This document shows positions 27,822 to 37,103 of a DNA stretch of 64,000 nucleotides, in pieces. Source of the DNA: Paraglaciecola mesophila KMM 241 (GTDB taxonomy: Bacteria > Pseudomonadota > Gammaproteobacteria > Enterobacterales > Alteromonadaceae); NCBI RefSeq assembly GCF_000315015.1, contig NZ_BAEP01000004.1, positions 1-64,000 on the forward strand, in the 5' to 3' direction. Numbering within the stretch: the first letter of the stretch is position 1; every line of letters begins with the position of its first letter. A program made the position numbers and the translations under genes. A model generated the notes under the pieces. That model did not search any database and had not been told where the DNA came from. It was given only the letters and a program-made list of their open reading frames with translations.

Positions 27822-28850
27822 ATGATCAAAACTTGTATTGTCGGCGCCAGTGGATATACCGGAGCCGAATTAGCCTCTTTAATTCATCGCCACCCACGCT
27901 TTGAATTAAACGCCTTATATGTATCAGCCAAAAGCCAAGATGCTGATAAAAAACTCGGAGACGTACACGGTTATCTGTTTGGGCAAATCAATTTGTCACT
28001 GACCCCGTTAACCGACGACGTTTTACATTCGCTTGCTAATGAAATGGACGTGATTTTTTTGGCTACTCCCCACGAAGCAAGTCACGACTGGATGCCAGTA
28101 CTATCCACAGGCAAAGCCAAAGTATTTGACCTATCAGGGGCATTTAGACTCAAAGACCAACAGGTTTTTGCGGACTATTATGGTTTTGCACATGAGCAAA
28201 CGGCCAGCTTAGAGCAAGCCGTTTACGGCCTCGCCGATTGGTTTGCACAAGACATTAAAAGCGCCGATATTGTTGCCGTACCAGGTTGCTATCCAACGGC
28301 ATCACTGAGTGCATTAAAGCCATTACACGAAGCAGGCTTAATCGCTGATGGTCATTTACCTATTATTAATGCTGTGTCTGGTGTGTCTGGTGCTGGGCGC
28401 AAAGCGGCCATGGGCAGTAGTTTTTGCGAAGTTAGTCTGCAAGCCTATGGTGTACTAGGTCATCGTCATCAACCAGAAATCAGCGCCTATTTAGGCCGTG
28501 AAGTCATATTCACTCCACATTTGGGTAATTTCAAACGGGGAATTTTGGCCACCATCACCGTCAAAGTAAACCCTGGTGTAGACGCAGATGCAGTTGCAAA
28601 CGCATTCAGTCATGCCTATCACAACCACCCCATAGTGCGTATTCGCGATACTTGGCCTAAATTAGACGACGTAGTAGGCACACCCCACTGCGATTTATTC
28701 TGGAAGCTTGATATCCAAAAAGGGTACTTGGTTGTGACCAGTGCCATAGATAACTTACTGAAAGGCGCGGCCTCCCAAGCGGTGCAATGTGCCAACATTC
28801 GCTTTGGATTCGAATCACAACTTGGTTTAGTCCACGGGGCGTCAGCATGA
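27822..28850 (+). CDS. argC: N-acetyl-gamma-glutamyl-phosphate reductase
   Basis: 342 residues from ATG at 27822 (MIKTCIVGASGYTGAEL); a longer frame from 27753 would begin in the terminator T-run. The NADP-binding GASGYTG motif opens the protein, and the catalytic cysteine lies in VPGCYPTASLSALKPL. GHRHQPEI and FTPHLGNFKRGILATI are typical. First gene of the arg operon; its stop overlaps the argB start (ATGA). Confidence 0.97.
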   Translation: MIKTCIVGASGYTGAELASLIHRHPRFELNALYVSAKSQDADKKLGDVHGYLFGQINLSLTPLTDDVLHSLANEMDVIFLATPHEASHDWMPVLSTGKAKVFDLSGAFRLKDQQVFADYYGFAHEQTASLEQAVYGLADWFAQDIKSADIVAVPGCYPTASLSALKPLHEAGLIADGHLPIINAVSGVSGAGRKAAMGSSFCEVSLQAYGVLGHRHQPEISAYLGREVIFTPHLGNFKRGILATITVKVNPGVDADAVANAFSHAYHNHPIVRIRDTWPKLDDVVGTPHCDLFWKLDIQKGYLVVTSAIDNLLKGAASQAVQCANIRFGFESQLGLVHGASA

Positions 28851-29620
28851 ATCCGTTAGTCATAAAAGTCGGTGGCGCTTTCATGCAAGCCACCGCCGAA
28901 GCGTTACAATTGTTGACGGTAATTAAGCAACTCCAGCAAAGTCGCCCTGTAGCACTCGTACATGGCGGGGGCCCTATGGTTGAGCAGTTATTACAAGCAC
29001 TGCAATTTACCAGTACTAAAGTAAATGGTTTGCGCGTCACGCCACCTGAGCATATGCCCTATATTACAGGCGCTTTAGCAGGTACAGCCAATAAGCAACT
29101 CTGTGCGTTTGCCATTCGCGCCAACACGACACCGGTCGGGTTATGCTTAGCTGATGGCGCCATGACAAGCTGTTCTGTTCTTGATCCCGCCCTTGGTGCA
29201 GTGGGCGTAGCGAAAGCAAATTCACCCACTATGTTGAATTTATTGCTCGAGGCGAATATCCTGCCGATTATCAGCTCTATAGGTGCCGATGAAAAAGGCA
29301 ATTTACTTAATGTAAATGCCGATCAAGCGGCAACAGTTATTGCTCAGCTGTTAAATGCTGACTTGTTGTTGCTGTCGAATGTGCCTGGTGTACTGGATCA
29401 CAATAAAAACCTGATTAACCAACTTACGGCTCAAGGCATTGCCGAATTAGTTGAGTCAGGCGTGATCATAGATGGAATGCAAGTAAAAGTAGATGCCGCA
29501 CTCGATGCAGCAACAAGCTTGCAGCGCCCCATCACGATTGCCAGTTGGCAAACACCAGAGCAACTCTTAGGATTGCTGGCGGGTGAATCCGTTGGCACTA
29601 CCATAATCCCAAATATTTAA
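28847..29620 (+). CDS. argB: Acetylglutamate kinase
   Basis: 257 residues from ATG at 28847, overlapping the argC stop by 4 bases. Length and start (MNPLVIKVGGAFMQ) match the E. coli short form (258). Phosphate/substrate motifs LVHGGGPMVEQLL and the C-terminal GMQVKVDAALDAA are present. The arginine-binding N-terminal helix of feedback-inhibited kinases is absent, so, as in E. coli, inhibition is expected at ArgA. Confidence 0.97.
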   Translation: MNPLVIKVGGAFMQATAEALQLLTVIKQLQQSRPVALVHGGGPMVEQLLQALQFTSTKVNGLRVTPPEHMPYITGALAGTANKQLCAFAIRANTTPVGLCLADGAMTSCSVLDPALGAVGVAKANSPTMLNLLLEANILPIISSIGADEKGNLLNVNADQAATVIAQLLNADLLLLSNVPGVLDHNKNLINQLTAQGIAELVESGVIIDGMQVKVDAALDAATSLQRPITIASWQTPEQLLGLLAGESVGTTIIPNI

Positions 29621-29629
29621 GGTACCTCC

Positions 29630-30547
29630 ATGAAAAAGGATCTACTTTCGTTCACTGATTGGTCTGCTAAAGACCTAAGTGCACTCTTGCAACTGGCCAT
29701 CACGATTAAAAATAATCCAGCTGACTACCGCCAAGCCTTGGCAGGTAAATCAATTGTTGCCTTATTTGAAAAACCATCGCTGCGTACCCGTGTAAGCTTT
29801 GATATTGGTATCAACAAACTAGGCGGGCACCTTGTTTATTTGGACAGCCAGTCAAATAAATTAGCGGGCCGTGAAGACGTGAAAGACATGGGTAATAACC
29901 TCGCCTGTTGGGCTGACGCTATCGTGGCACGGGTTTTCGCCCATTCAACATTAGAAGAATTAGCTAGTGTAGCCAAAGTTCCTGTCATTAATGCTTTATG
30001 TGATATGTACCACCCATGCCAAGCCATGGCCGACTACTTGACCTTAACCGAACGTTTTGGCGATTTGAACAAAGTTAAACTAGCGTATATCGGTGATGGT
30101 AATAACGTGACCCATTCCTTGATGATTGTGGGCGTGACTTTAGGTTGCGAAGTGGTTGTCATTACCCCCCCTGGCTATGAAGTTGACCCCGCTATTGTCA
30201 CGCTTGCTCAGCAAAAAGCCGAGCAAAATGGTGGCAAGCTAGTTATCAGTCATGACGTAGAAGCGGCGAATGGCGCTCATGCGCTTTATACCGACACTTG
30301 GATTTCGATGGGTGATGACACCCCGCTTGACACCATCAAGCAATCGTTTGGTAAATATAAAATCGATGAAGCGATGATGCAATCAACCGGTGCACAGTAC
30401 GTTATGCACTGCCAACCTGCCCATCGCGACTTAGAAATTAGCGGCACCTTGATTGATTCAGAGCAATCTATTTTGATGCAGCAAGCAGAAAACAGAATGC
30501 ACGCCCAGAATGCCATTTTAGTGCACCTTCTTGGCGGCGCAGCTTAA
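29630..30547 (+). CDS. argF: Ornithine carbamoyltransferase
   Basis: 305 residues. The carbamoyl-phosphate motif is SLRTR (in KPSLRTRVSFDIG) where the enterobacterial enzyme has STRTR, and the ornithine-side motif reads HCQPAHR where HCLP is usual. The DMYHPCQAMAD segment and GDGNNVTHSLM are conserved. An acetylornithine transcarbamylase should be considered because of these variants, but the presence of argE and the overall length (305) favour ornithine as substrate. It lies 9 bases after argB. Confidence 0.9.
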   Translation: MKKDLLSFTDWSAKDLSALLQLAITIKNNPADYRQALAGKSIVALFEKPSLRTRVSFDIGINKLGGHLVYLDSQSNKLAGREDVKDMGNNLACWADAIVARVFAHSTLEELASVAKVPVINALCDMYHPCQAMADYLTLTERFGDLNKVKLAYIGDGNNVTHSLMIVGVTLGCEVVVITPPGYEVDPAIVTLAQQKAEQNGGKLVISHDVEAANGAHALYTDTWISMGDDTPLDTIKQSFGKYKIDEAMMQSTGAQYVMHCQPAHRDLEISGTLIDSEQSILMQQAENRMHAQNAILVHLLGGAA

Positions 30548-30582
30548 CCCCATTTAACAATTTTAATTTTTAGGTACAGACA

Positions 30583-31821
30583 ATGAGCAAGAAAAACATC
30601 AAAAAAGTAGTATTAGCCTATTCAGGTGGTTTGGATACATCAGCCATCATTCCTTGGTTGAAAGAGAACTATGACTGTGAAGTTATCGCCTTCGCGGCAG
30701 ATGTAGGTCAAGGCGACGAGGAACTAGAAGGTTTACGTGAAAAAGCCATCAAAACCGGCGCCAGCGAATGCTACATAGTGGACTTAAAAGAAGAGTTCGT
30801 ATCTGACTACATCTACCCCACTATTACCACAGGTGCGGTATACGAAGGTCAGTACCTTCTTGGTACGTCTATGGCACGCCCTATTATCGCCAAAGCACAA
30901 GTTGAAATCGCGCGCAAAGTAGGCGCAGATGCACTGTGCCATGGTTGCACTGGTAAAGGTAATGACCAAGTGCGTTTCGAAGGCACCTTTGCTGCACTAG
31001 CACCTGAGCTAACCGTTATTGCTCCTTGGCGTGAGTGGGACATGGTATCACGTGAAGATTTATTGGCTTATTTGGCCGAGCGTGACATCAAAACCACGGC
31101 GTCAGCCACCAAAATCTACAGCCGTGATGCAAACGCATGGCACATTTCACACGAAGGCGGCGAGCTAGAAGATCCTTGGTGTGAGCCAAGCAAAGAAGTA
31201 TGGACCATGACCGTCTCTCCTGAAGATGCGCCGAATACACCTGAGCGTGTTGAAGTGAGCTTCGAACATGGTCGCATGGTAAAAGTAAATGGTGAGGCCC
31301 TTAGCCCTTACCAGTGCTTAGTTAAATTGAACGAGCTTGCCGGTGCGCACGGCGTAGGCCGTATCGACATCGTCGAGAACCGTTTAGTGGGCATGAAGTC
31401 ACGAGGCTGTTATGAAACCCCAGGCGGAACAGTCATGCTTGCGGCATATAAAGCCCTTGAAAGCCTAGTGTTAGACAAAGCTGCGCTTAAGTACCGTGAG
31501 CAAATCGGTTTAGAGTTCTCACATGTCATGTATGACGGGCGATGGTTCACCCCGCTAAATGATGCGCTGCTTGCTGGTGCAGCAAGCTTTGCAGACCAAG
31601 TAACAGGTGACATAGTCGTTAAACTTTACAAAGGCCAAGCAACGGTAACCCAGCGCCGTTCACCAAACAGCTTGTACTCTGAAGATTTCGCTACCTTTGG
31701 TGCTGATGATGTTTACGACCAAAGCCATGCTGAAGGCTTTATTCGCCTTTACAGTTTGTCTAGCCGTATCAGCGCGCTTAACAAAAAAGGCATTCCATTC
31801 AAAAACACAGGTATTGAATAA
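30583..31821 (+). CDS. argG: Argininosuccinate synthase
   Basis: 412 residues, type-1 length. The ATP pyrophosphatase P-loop is [44 protein letters not shown] and [18 protein letters not shown] are diagnostic. It joins citrulline and aspartate using ATP. It starts 35 bases after argF with an aggta-type Shine-Dalgarno, and its stop overlaps the argH start as TAATG. Confidence 0.98.
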   Translation: MSKKNIKKVVLAYSGGLDTSAIIPWLKENYDCEVIAFAADVGQGDEELEGLREKAIKTGASECYIVDLKEEFVSDYIYPTITTGAVYEGQYLLGTSMARPIIAKAQVEIARKVGADALCHGCTGKGNDQVRFEGTFAALAPELTVIAPWREWDMVSREDLLAYLAERDIKTTASATKIYSRDANAWHISHEGGELEDPWCEPSKEVWTMTVSPEDAPNTPERVEVSFEHGRMVKVNGEALSPYQCLVKLNELAGAHGVGRIDIVENRLVGMKSRGCYETPGGTVMLAAYKALESLVLDKAALKYREQIGLEFSHVMYDGRWFTPLNDALLAGAASFADQVTGDIVVKLYKGQATVTQRRSPNSLYSEDFATFGADDVYDQSHAEGFIRLYSLSSRISALNKKGIPFKNTGIE

Positions 31822-33197
31822 TGAGCTTGTGGGGCGGACGTTTTCAAGACGGCAGCAGTGCGATGTTTCGCACTGTTAACGACTCTCTGCCATTCGACAG
31901 AGTCTTAGCAAGCCAAGATATTCGCGGCTCAATTGCATGGGCACGCGCCATTGCAAAAGCAGGGGTACTGAGCCAAGACGAGCACCAGCAGCTTGAAGAA
32001 GCCCTTAAAGCCTTGTTGGTAAAAGCGGATGCCGGTGAGTTAGATTTTGACGCCAGCAGTGAAGAAGACATTCACAGCTTTGTGGAAGCAACCTTAATCG
32101 AGCAACTTGGTGATGTAGCGCGCAAGCTACACACAGGCCGCAGCCGTAACGACCAAGTTGCCACAGATTTTCGTTTATGGACCCGTGAACACGTTGAGCT
32201 ATTAGTGGAAGATGTTGAAGCTGTCATTGCTTCATTAGTGGGTAACGCTGACGTCAATCAAGATGTTATTTTACCTGGCTACACCCATTTGCAGCGTGCT
32301 CAACCAGTACGTTACCCGCACTGGTGCTTGGCCTATGTTGAAATGCTAAAACGCGACTTGAGTCGTCTACATGACTTAAAAGCACGTTTGAACCAATGCC
32401 CTCTGGGCAGCGGTGCGCTCGCTGGCACAACCTACCCTATCGACCGTCAAGCGATTGCCGAAGAGCTTGGTTTTGACAGCCCGTGCATCAATAGTCTGGA
32501 CGCGGTATCCGATCGTGATTACGTACTAGAGCTTCTTTTTGTCGCCAGTACCAGCATGATGCATTTGTCGCGTATGGCTGAGGATTTAATTTTCTATAAC
32601 TCAGGCGAAGCCGGTTTCATTCAATTAGGCGATGCCGTTACTTCTGGCTCATCATTGATGCCTCAGAAGAAGAACCCTGACGCATTAGAGCTTATGCGCG
32701 GTAAATGCGGTCGCGTATTTGGTAGCTTACAAGCCTTGCTTGTGACTATGAAAGGCCTGCCCCTTGCCTATAACAAAGACATGCAAGAAGACAAAGAAGG
32801 CTTATTCGATGCGACGAATCAGTGGCACATCTGTTTGCGCATAGCCTGTGAAGTGGTTGACAGTATCAAGCTTGATAGCGAGCGCTGCGCGAAAGCCGCC
32901 CGTGAGGGTTATGCCAATGCGACTGAGCTTGCTGATTACCTCGTCGATAAAGGTATTCCGTTTAGAACCGCCCACGATATTTCTGGCCGGGTCGTGTTGG
33001 ATGCCCTCGAAAAGAAAAAAGCTATCGAAGAGCTCACCATCACTGAACTTAAAGTTTACTCAGACGTGATAGAAGAGGATGTATATCCTGTTCTACAACT
33101 TGAATACTTGGTCAACAAGCGTGACATATTAGGTGGAACGGGCATAAAGCCTGTGTTGGCTGCGCTTGAAAATGCCAAAGCGTCTTTCATAAAATAG
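31821..33197 (+). CDS. argH: Argininosuccinate lyase
   Basis: 458 residues, E. coli length 457. The fumarase/aspartase signature GSSLMPQKKNPDALE holds the catalytic serine loop, and HTGRSRNDQVATDFRLW and GYTHLQRAQPV provide the other active-site regions. It cleaves argininosuccinate to arginine and fumarate. In Vibrio and relatives this gene is fused to an argA-like acetyltransferase domain; here the lyase ends normally and a full argA follows 23 bases later. Confidence 0.98.
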   Translation: MSLWGGRFQDGSSAMFRTVNDSLPFDRVLASQDIRGSIAWARAIAKAGVLSQDEHQQLEEALKALLVKADAGELDFDASSEEDIHSFVEATLIEQLGDVARKLHTGRSRNDQVATDFRLWTREHVELLVEDVEAVIASLVGNADVNQDVILPGYTHLQRAQPVRYPHWCLAYVEMLKRDLSRLHDLKARLNQCPLGSGALAGTTYPIDRQAIAEELGFDSPCINSLDAVSDRDYVLELLFVASTSMMHLSRMAEDLIFYNSGEAGFIQLGDAVTSGSSLMPQKKNPDALELMRGKCGRVFGSLQALLVTMKGLPLAYNKDMQEDKEGLFDATNQWHICLRIACEVVDSIKLDSERCAKAAREGYANATELADYLVDKGIPFRTAHDISGRVVLDALEKKKAIEELTITELKVYSDVIEEDVYPVLQLEYLVNKRDILGGTGIKPVLAALENAKASFIK

Positions 33198-33220
33198 CGG
33201 TGTAAGCGTAAGGAAAACAC

Positions 33221-34531
33221 GTGGTACTTTCACACAACGACAGCGTAAAGCTATTTCGCAACTCGGCGCCTTACATCAATGCTCACAGGGGTAAAACCTT
33301 TGTATTGATGTTCGGCGGTGAGGCAGTTGAAGATGCAAACTTTGCCAACATTATTCAAGATATCGCCCTGCTCAACAGCTTAGGTGTGCGCTTAATTTTG
33401 GTACATGGCGCGCGTCCGCAGATTGATCAACGCGCCATTTGGCGTAAAGTCGAACCGCGTTTTTCAGAAGACGTGCGGATCACAGATAAGCAAACCCTTG
33501 AATGCGTGAAAGATGCTGCGGGCTCTGTGCGATCACAAATTGAAGCCTTGCTCACTATGGGCTTGGCGAACTCGCCTATGCATGGTGCGCAAATTCGTGT
33601 GTGCTCTGGCAACTTAGTGGTGGCCATGCCTATTGGCGTGCGCAACGGCGTGGACTTTGAGCATACGGGTTTAGTACGTCGGGTGGATGTAACAGGCATA
33701 AACGATCACCTCGACGATGGCTCAATTGTACTACTGCCGCCTATGGGCTATTCCCCCACGGGTGAAGTATTTAACTTAAGCCACGAAGATGTAGCAACTA
33801 ACGCAGTTAAAGCTTTGAAAGCTGATAAGCTGATTATCTTTACGGAAAATGATGGTCTGGTGGATGAAACAGGGCGTTTGCTGCGTAATATTCAACTCAA
33901 CTCTTTGTACCCTATGCTTGAGCAAGCACATTTACAGCAAGAAAAGCACAGCATTCAAACGATTATCGACAGTCTTGAGGCAGGTGTCAGCCGTTGCCAT
34001 TGTGTGAGTTACGGTCAAGACGGCGCGCTATTGCAAGAGCTTTTCACTCGAGACGGTGCCGGCTCACTTATCTCTCAAAGCTATTATGAGCAAATACGTA
34101 CGGCAACCATCGAAGATGTGGGAGGTATTCTAAACCTCATCAATCCGCTAGAAGAAAAAGGGATCTTGGTGAAGCGCTCCCGTGAAATACTAGAGCGTGA
34201 AATCGAACAATTTACCATCATTGAACGTGACGGCATGACCATCGCCTGTGCGGCACTGTACCCTTATTTAGAGGAGCAATGCGGCGAGCTAGCGTGCGTA
34301 GCAACGCATACTGACTACCGTGGCGGGAATCGTGGTGAGCGCCTTTTAAGCGCTATTTGTGAGCAAGCAAAGTTACAGGGGTTAACCTCAATATTTTGCT
34401 TAACCACAGTGACCTCTCACTGGTTTCAGGAACAAGGCTTCGTGCGAGCCACACTAGATGATTTACCAGCCAAAAAGAAACAACTATACAATTTTCAGCG
34501 TAACTCAAAAGTCTTTGTGTTAACGCTGTAA
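33221..34531 (+). CDS. argA: N-acetylglutamate synthase
   Basis: 436 residues (E. coli 443) from a GTG start preceded by aaggaa. The N-terminal amino-acid-kinase domain (about 20-280; LILVHGARPQIDQRA) binds arginine for feedback. The C-terminal GNAT domain (about 290-430; LACVATHTDYRGGNRGERLLSAIC) binds acetyl-CoA. It makes N-acetylglutamate, the first step of the pathway. Last gene of the operon, followed by a hairpin terminator. Confidence 0.95.
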   Translation: MVLSHNDSVKLFRNSAPYINAHRGKTFVLMFGGEAVEDANFANIIQDIALLNSLGVRLILVHGARPQIDQRAIWRKVEPRFSEDVRITDKQTLECVKDAAGSVRSQIEALLTMGLANSPMHGAQIRVCSGNLVVAMPIGVRNGVDFEHTGLVRRVDVTGINDHLDDGSIVLLPPMGYSPTGEVFNLSHEDVATNAVKALKADKLIIFTENDGLVDETGRLLRNIQLNSLYPMLEQAHLQQEKHSIQTIIDSLEAGVSRCHCVSYGQDGALLQELFTRDGAGSLISQSYYEQIRTATIEDVGGILNLINPLEEKGILVKRSREILEREIEQFTIIERDGMTIACAALYPYLEEQCGELACVATHTDYRGGNRGERLLSAICEQAKLQGLTSIFCLTTVTSHWFQEQGFVRATLDDLPAKKKQLYNFQRNSKVFVLTL

Positions 34532-34555
34532 TCCACGCTAAAAATGTATCCACAT

Positions 34556-34580
34556 AAACAGCTTCCTTCGAAGCTGTTTT
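34556..34580 (+). terminator. Terminator of the arg operon
   Basis: AAACAGCTTC (34556-34565), loop CTTC, then GAAGCTGTTT ending in Ts at 34580. It lies 24 bases after the argA stop and before the HopJ-family gene. Confidence 0.8.
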
Positions 34581-34608
34581 GCTATTTCTCGCTTTATTTA
34601 GGACTAAT

Positions 34609-34959
34609 ATGACAATTCAAGATCTGATCACCCAAGTACGCTCCCAACCACAAAGTGTTGAATTCAGCCAAGTGATTAATGCGATACAACAACATTACCA
34701 ATACACAGCAACCGCTTTCACAAATGGTGACGTGGTAAATGAAAAAGGCAGCAATGAAGGTTCATGCAAGATTTTTTACTTTGCTCAACTCAATCAATTA
34801 ACGGAGTCTGAAACATTGCATTTATTTGGTACCTTCTACCGTAAAGATGTATTGCAGCACCCTAAGGCCAATGATCACGGTAATATAAGAAATTTTATGA
34901 ATACAGGTTGGCGGGGAATTAAATTCGAGTCCGCTGCGCTGGCTCCATTAAAAGCATAA
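34609..34959 (+). CDS. HopJ type III effector family protein
   Basis: 116 residues from ATG at 34609, with agga 8 bases upstream; a longer frame from 34579 starts within the terminator. The sequence (QVINAIQQHYQYTATAFTNG, NEKGSNEGSCKIFYFAQLNQL, FMNTGWRGIKFES) fits the HopJ family. The name comes from a Pseudomonas syringae candidate effector, but the family is widespread in free-living gammaproteobacteria without type III secretion, so a cytoplasmic housekeeping role is more likely. Function unknown. Confidence 0.85.
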   Translation: MTIQDLITQVRSQPQSVEFSQVINAIQQHYQYTATAFTNGDVVNEKGSNEGSCKIFYFAQLNQLTESETLHLFGTFYRKDVLQHPKANDHGNIRNFMNTGWRGIKFESAALAPLKA

Positions 34960-35012
34960 GTATCGCTGAACTTGTTACACTTAGCGCACGACGACATGAT
35001 TGTTGAAAAAAC

Positions 35013-35420
35013 ATGAAAGAGTGTACCCAGTGCGGAAAGTGTTGCACCCAATACGGCGACGGCGGCTTGTCAGTGACCGACAGCGAAATCGATATGTGGG
35101 AGCTGTTTCGACCCGATATCGCTCAGTACGTTAAAAAAGGCTTGATTTGGGCTAGCCCAGACACGGGCAAGTTGCTGAACCATTGCCCCTTCTTACGCGT
35201 CGTGCCTGCAGACAAAACTGTTGCGAACAGCAAAGATATATACACTTGTGATATCTATTTCGATCGTCCTGATGATTGTCGGTATTACCCGGTCACCGTA
35301 AAGCAAATGATCAACGACGAATGTGAAATGCTGGAAGAGAACGACTTAGATGATCCTGTAAAGGCCCAGAGAGAGCTCGATATATTGATGAAAGACAGCC
35401 GCCCAGCATTTGATAAATAA
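35013..35420 (+). CDS. YkgJ-family cysteine cluster protein
   Basis: 135 residues. The N-terminal CTQCGKCCTQYG is the CxxCxxCC cluster of the zinc- or iron-chelating YkgJ family (UPF0153), with further cysteines in NHCPFLR, YTCDIY and DDCRYYP. Metal binding is likely; the reaction is unknown. The acidic C-terminus is about 35 residues. It lies 53 bases after the HopJ gene and ends at the shared terminator before eda. Confidence 0.85.
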   Translation: MKECTQCGKCCTQYGDGGLSVTDSEIDMWELFRPDIAQYVKKGLIWASPDTGKLLNHCPFLRVVPADKTVANSKDIYTCDIYFDRPDDCRYYPVTVKQMINDECEMLEENDLDDPVKAQRELDILMKDSRPAFDK

Positions 35421-35444
35421 CTATTAGGGCCGACCGCCAGACAC

Positions 35445-35471
35445 AAAAAAGGCCACTTTAGTGGCCTTTTT
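35445..35471. terminator. Bidirectional terminator between YkgJ gene and eda
   Basis: A-run, GGCCAC (35451-35456), loop TTTA, GTGGCC (35461-35466), T-run. A and T runs flank both sides, so it serves both convergent transcripts. Confidence 0.88.
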
Positions 35472-35490
35472 AATCATCTAAACGATGAAA

Positions 35491-36138
35491 TTAGATACCG
35501 GCTGCACCAGCAACGGCTTGTTTAGCCAGCTCAGTAATACGATCCCAATCACCCGCTTCAACAGCATCGTCAGGTGCTAACCAAGAGCCGCCTGCACAAC
35601 GCACGTTAGGCAAGGATAAATACTCAAGGTAGTTAGTTGGGCTTATGCCACCTGTTGGGCAAAATGCGATGTCAGGGAATGGTCCACCGATTGCTTTAAT
35701 CGCTTTAACGCCACCTGAGGCTTCAGCTGGGAAGAATTTAAAGTGGGTATAACCAAAATCAATTCCGCGCATTAATTCAGAAATAGAAGAGATGCCAGGA
35801 ATTAGTGCGATGCCGCCCTTATTACCTGCATCCAATAGGTCAGATGTCATGCCTGGGCTAATAGCGAACATAGCACCCGCCGCTTCCACTTCGGCTAATT
35901 GCTTAGCATTAGTCACAGTACCTGCACCTATGATGGCGTCTGGCACTTCAGTAGCGATAGCTTTGATTACGTCTAGTGCCGCTTCTGTGCGTAAAGTCAC
36001 TTCTAGTACACGAATACCGCCAGCAATTAATGCTTTAGCAAGAGGGACCGCATGCTTTACATCTTTGATCACCAATACCGGAACCACTGGTCCTTGACTG
36101 AATACATCTTGAGACGAAACTTTCCAATTTTTTGTCAT
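35491..36138 (-). CDS. eda: KDPG aldolase
   Basis: 215 residues, E. coli length 213. The catalytic glutamate is in [12 protein letters not shown] and the Schiff-base lysine in [24 protein letters not shown] and [16 protein letters not shown] are typical. It splits 2-keto-3-deoxy-6-phosphogluconate into pyruvate and glyceraldehyde-3-phosphate. Last gene of the ED operon, 5 bases after glk. Confidence 0.97.
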   Translation of the reverse strand: MTKNWKVSSQDVFSQGPVVPVLVIKDVKHAVPLAKALIAGGIRVLEVTLRTEAALDVIKAIATEVPDAIIGAGTVTNAKQLAEVEAAGAMFAISPGMTSDLLDAGNKGGIALIPGISSISELMRGIDFGYTHFKFFPAEASGGVKAIKAIGGPFPDIAFCPTGGISPTNYLEYLSLPNVRCAGGSWLAPDDAVEAGDWDRITELAKQAVAGAAGI

Positions 36139-36143
36139 TGTAG

Positions 36144-37103
36144 TTAACCTTTATAATGCTGTTGTAGGTATGCCATCGCACCAATCAAACCGTGATCGGG
36201 CTCGGTAATAATGTATGTAGGTATGCCAGCTACGTAATGACGAAACCGGCCTTTTGCTTCAAAGCGTGCGCGAAATTCACTTTGTTGGATAAACTCAACA
36301 AATCGAGAGGCGATCCCGCCACCGATATAAACACCGCCGCGCGTACATAAGTTAAGGGCTAAGTTGCCAGCGAAACTTCCCATAATGCGACAGAACTGTT
36401 CTAGTGTTTCACGGCACAGTGAACAACTATTATCAATTGCTCTAGAGGTTATATCCGCTGCGTCGCTATACTCTGACGGCACATTTTTGGCCGCAGCCAA
36501 CCCCTCGTAAATATGAACAATCCCTCGTCCTGACATCACTTCTTCTGCTGAGGCATGACCTAGCTTTTTGGTCAAAAAGCGCAGAATCGCGATGTCATTT
36601 TCGTCGACAGCTGAAAAATCAACGTGTCCACCTTCCCCATCAAGTGCTTTCCATTTGCCATCGGTACACGTTAGGTGTTCCACACCTAAGCCAGTACCGG
36701 GCCCAAACACCGCTATATTGGCACAAGGCATTGCTGCGCCTTGTCCAATTTGCACTTTTTGGTCCTCGCCTAACAAAGGCAGAGAATGGGCCACTGAGGT
36801 GAAGTCATTGATCACGCCCAACCAACTCAGACCCAAATCAGCCTGCACTTCTTTAATAGAAAAAGCCCAATAGTGATTAGTCATTTTGACGTGGTCACCT
36901 TCAACAGGACAGGCAATGGCCAAACAACCAGCAGCAAACTGAGTTGCCGGAAACTCTGAAAAATACTGCTTTATTGCGTCATTTAAAGTGGCAAAATCAG
37001 CACACAAGTATTTGCGAATGTCAGCGATTTTTCCGTTAACTACCTGCGCCAAACGAATATTAGTGCCACCAATATCCGCAACAAAATTAGTTGTCACGAT
37101 CAA
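36144..37103 (-). CDS. glk: Glucokinase
   Basis: 319 residues, E. coli Glk length 321. The N-terminal ATP-binding [15 protein letters not shown], the catalytic aspartate in [15 protein letters not shown], and [11 protein letters not shown] and EGGHVDFS are present. It phosphorylates glucose, so the operon contains its own entry step, consistent with PTS-independent glucose use. Its ATG overlaps the edd stop by 4 bases. Confidence 0.95.
   Translation of the reverse strand: MIVTTNFVADIGGTNIRLAQVVNGKIADIRKYLCADFATLNDAIKQYFSEFPATQFAAGCLAIACPVEGDHVKMTNHYWAFSIKEVQADLGLSWLGVINDFTSVAHSLPLLGEDQKVQIGQGAAMPCANIAVFGPGTGLGVEHLTCTDGKWKALDGEGGHVDFSAVDENDIAILRFLTKKLGHASAEEVMSGRGIVHIYEGLAAAKNVPSEYSDAADITSRAIDNSCSLCRETLEQFCRIMGSFAGNLALNLCTRGGVYIGGGIASRFVEFIQQSEFRARFEAKGRFRHYVAGIPTYIITEPDHGLIGAMAYLQQHYKG

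Noticed and set aside
28657-29040. 127-codon minus-strand frame across the argC/argB junction
   Set aside because: Antisense to two well-supported arginine genes; no ribosome-binding site.
34609-34959. HopJ-family gene as evidence for type III secretion or pathogenicity
   Set aside because: The family is common in free-living gammaproteobacteria and no secretion gene is nearby.
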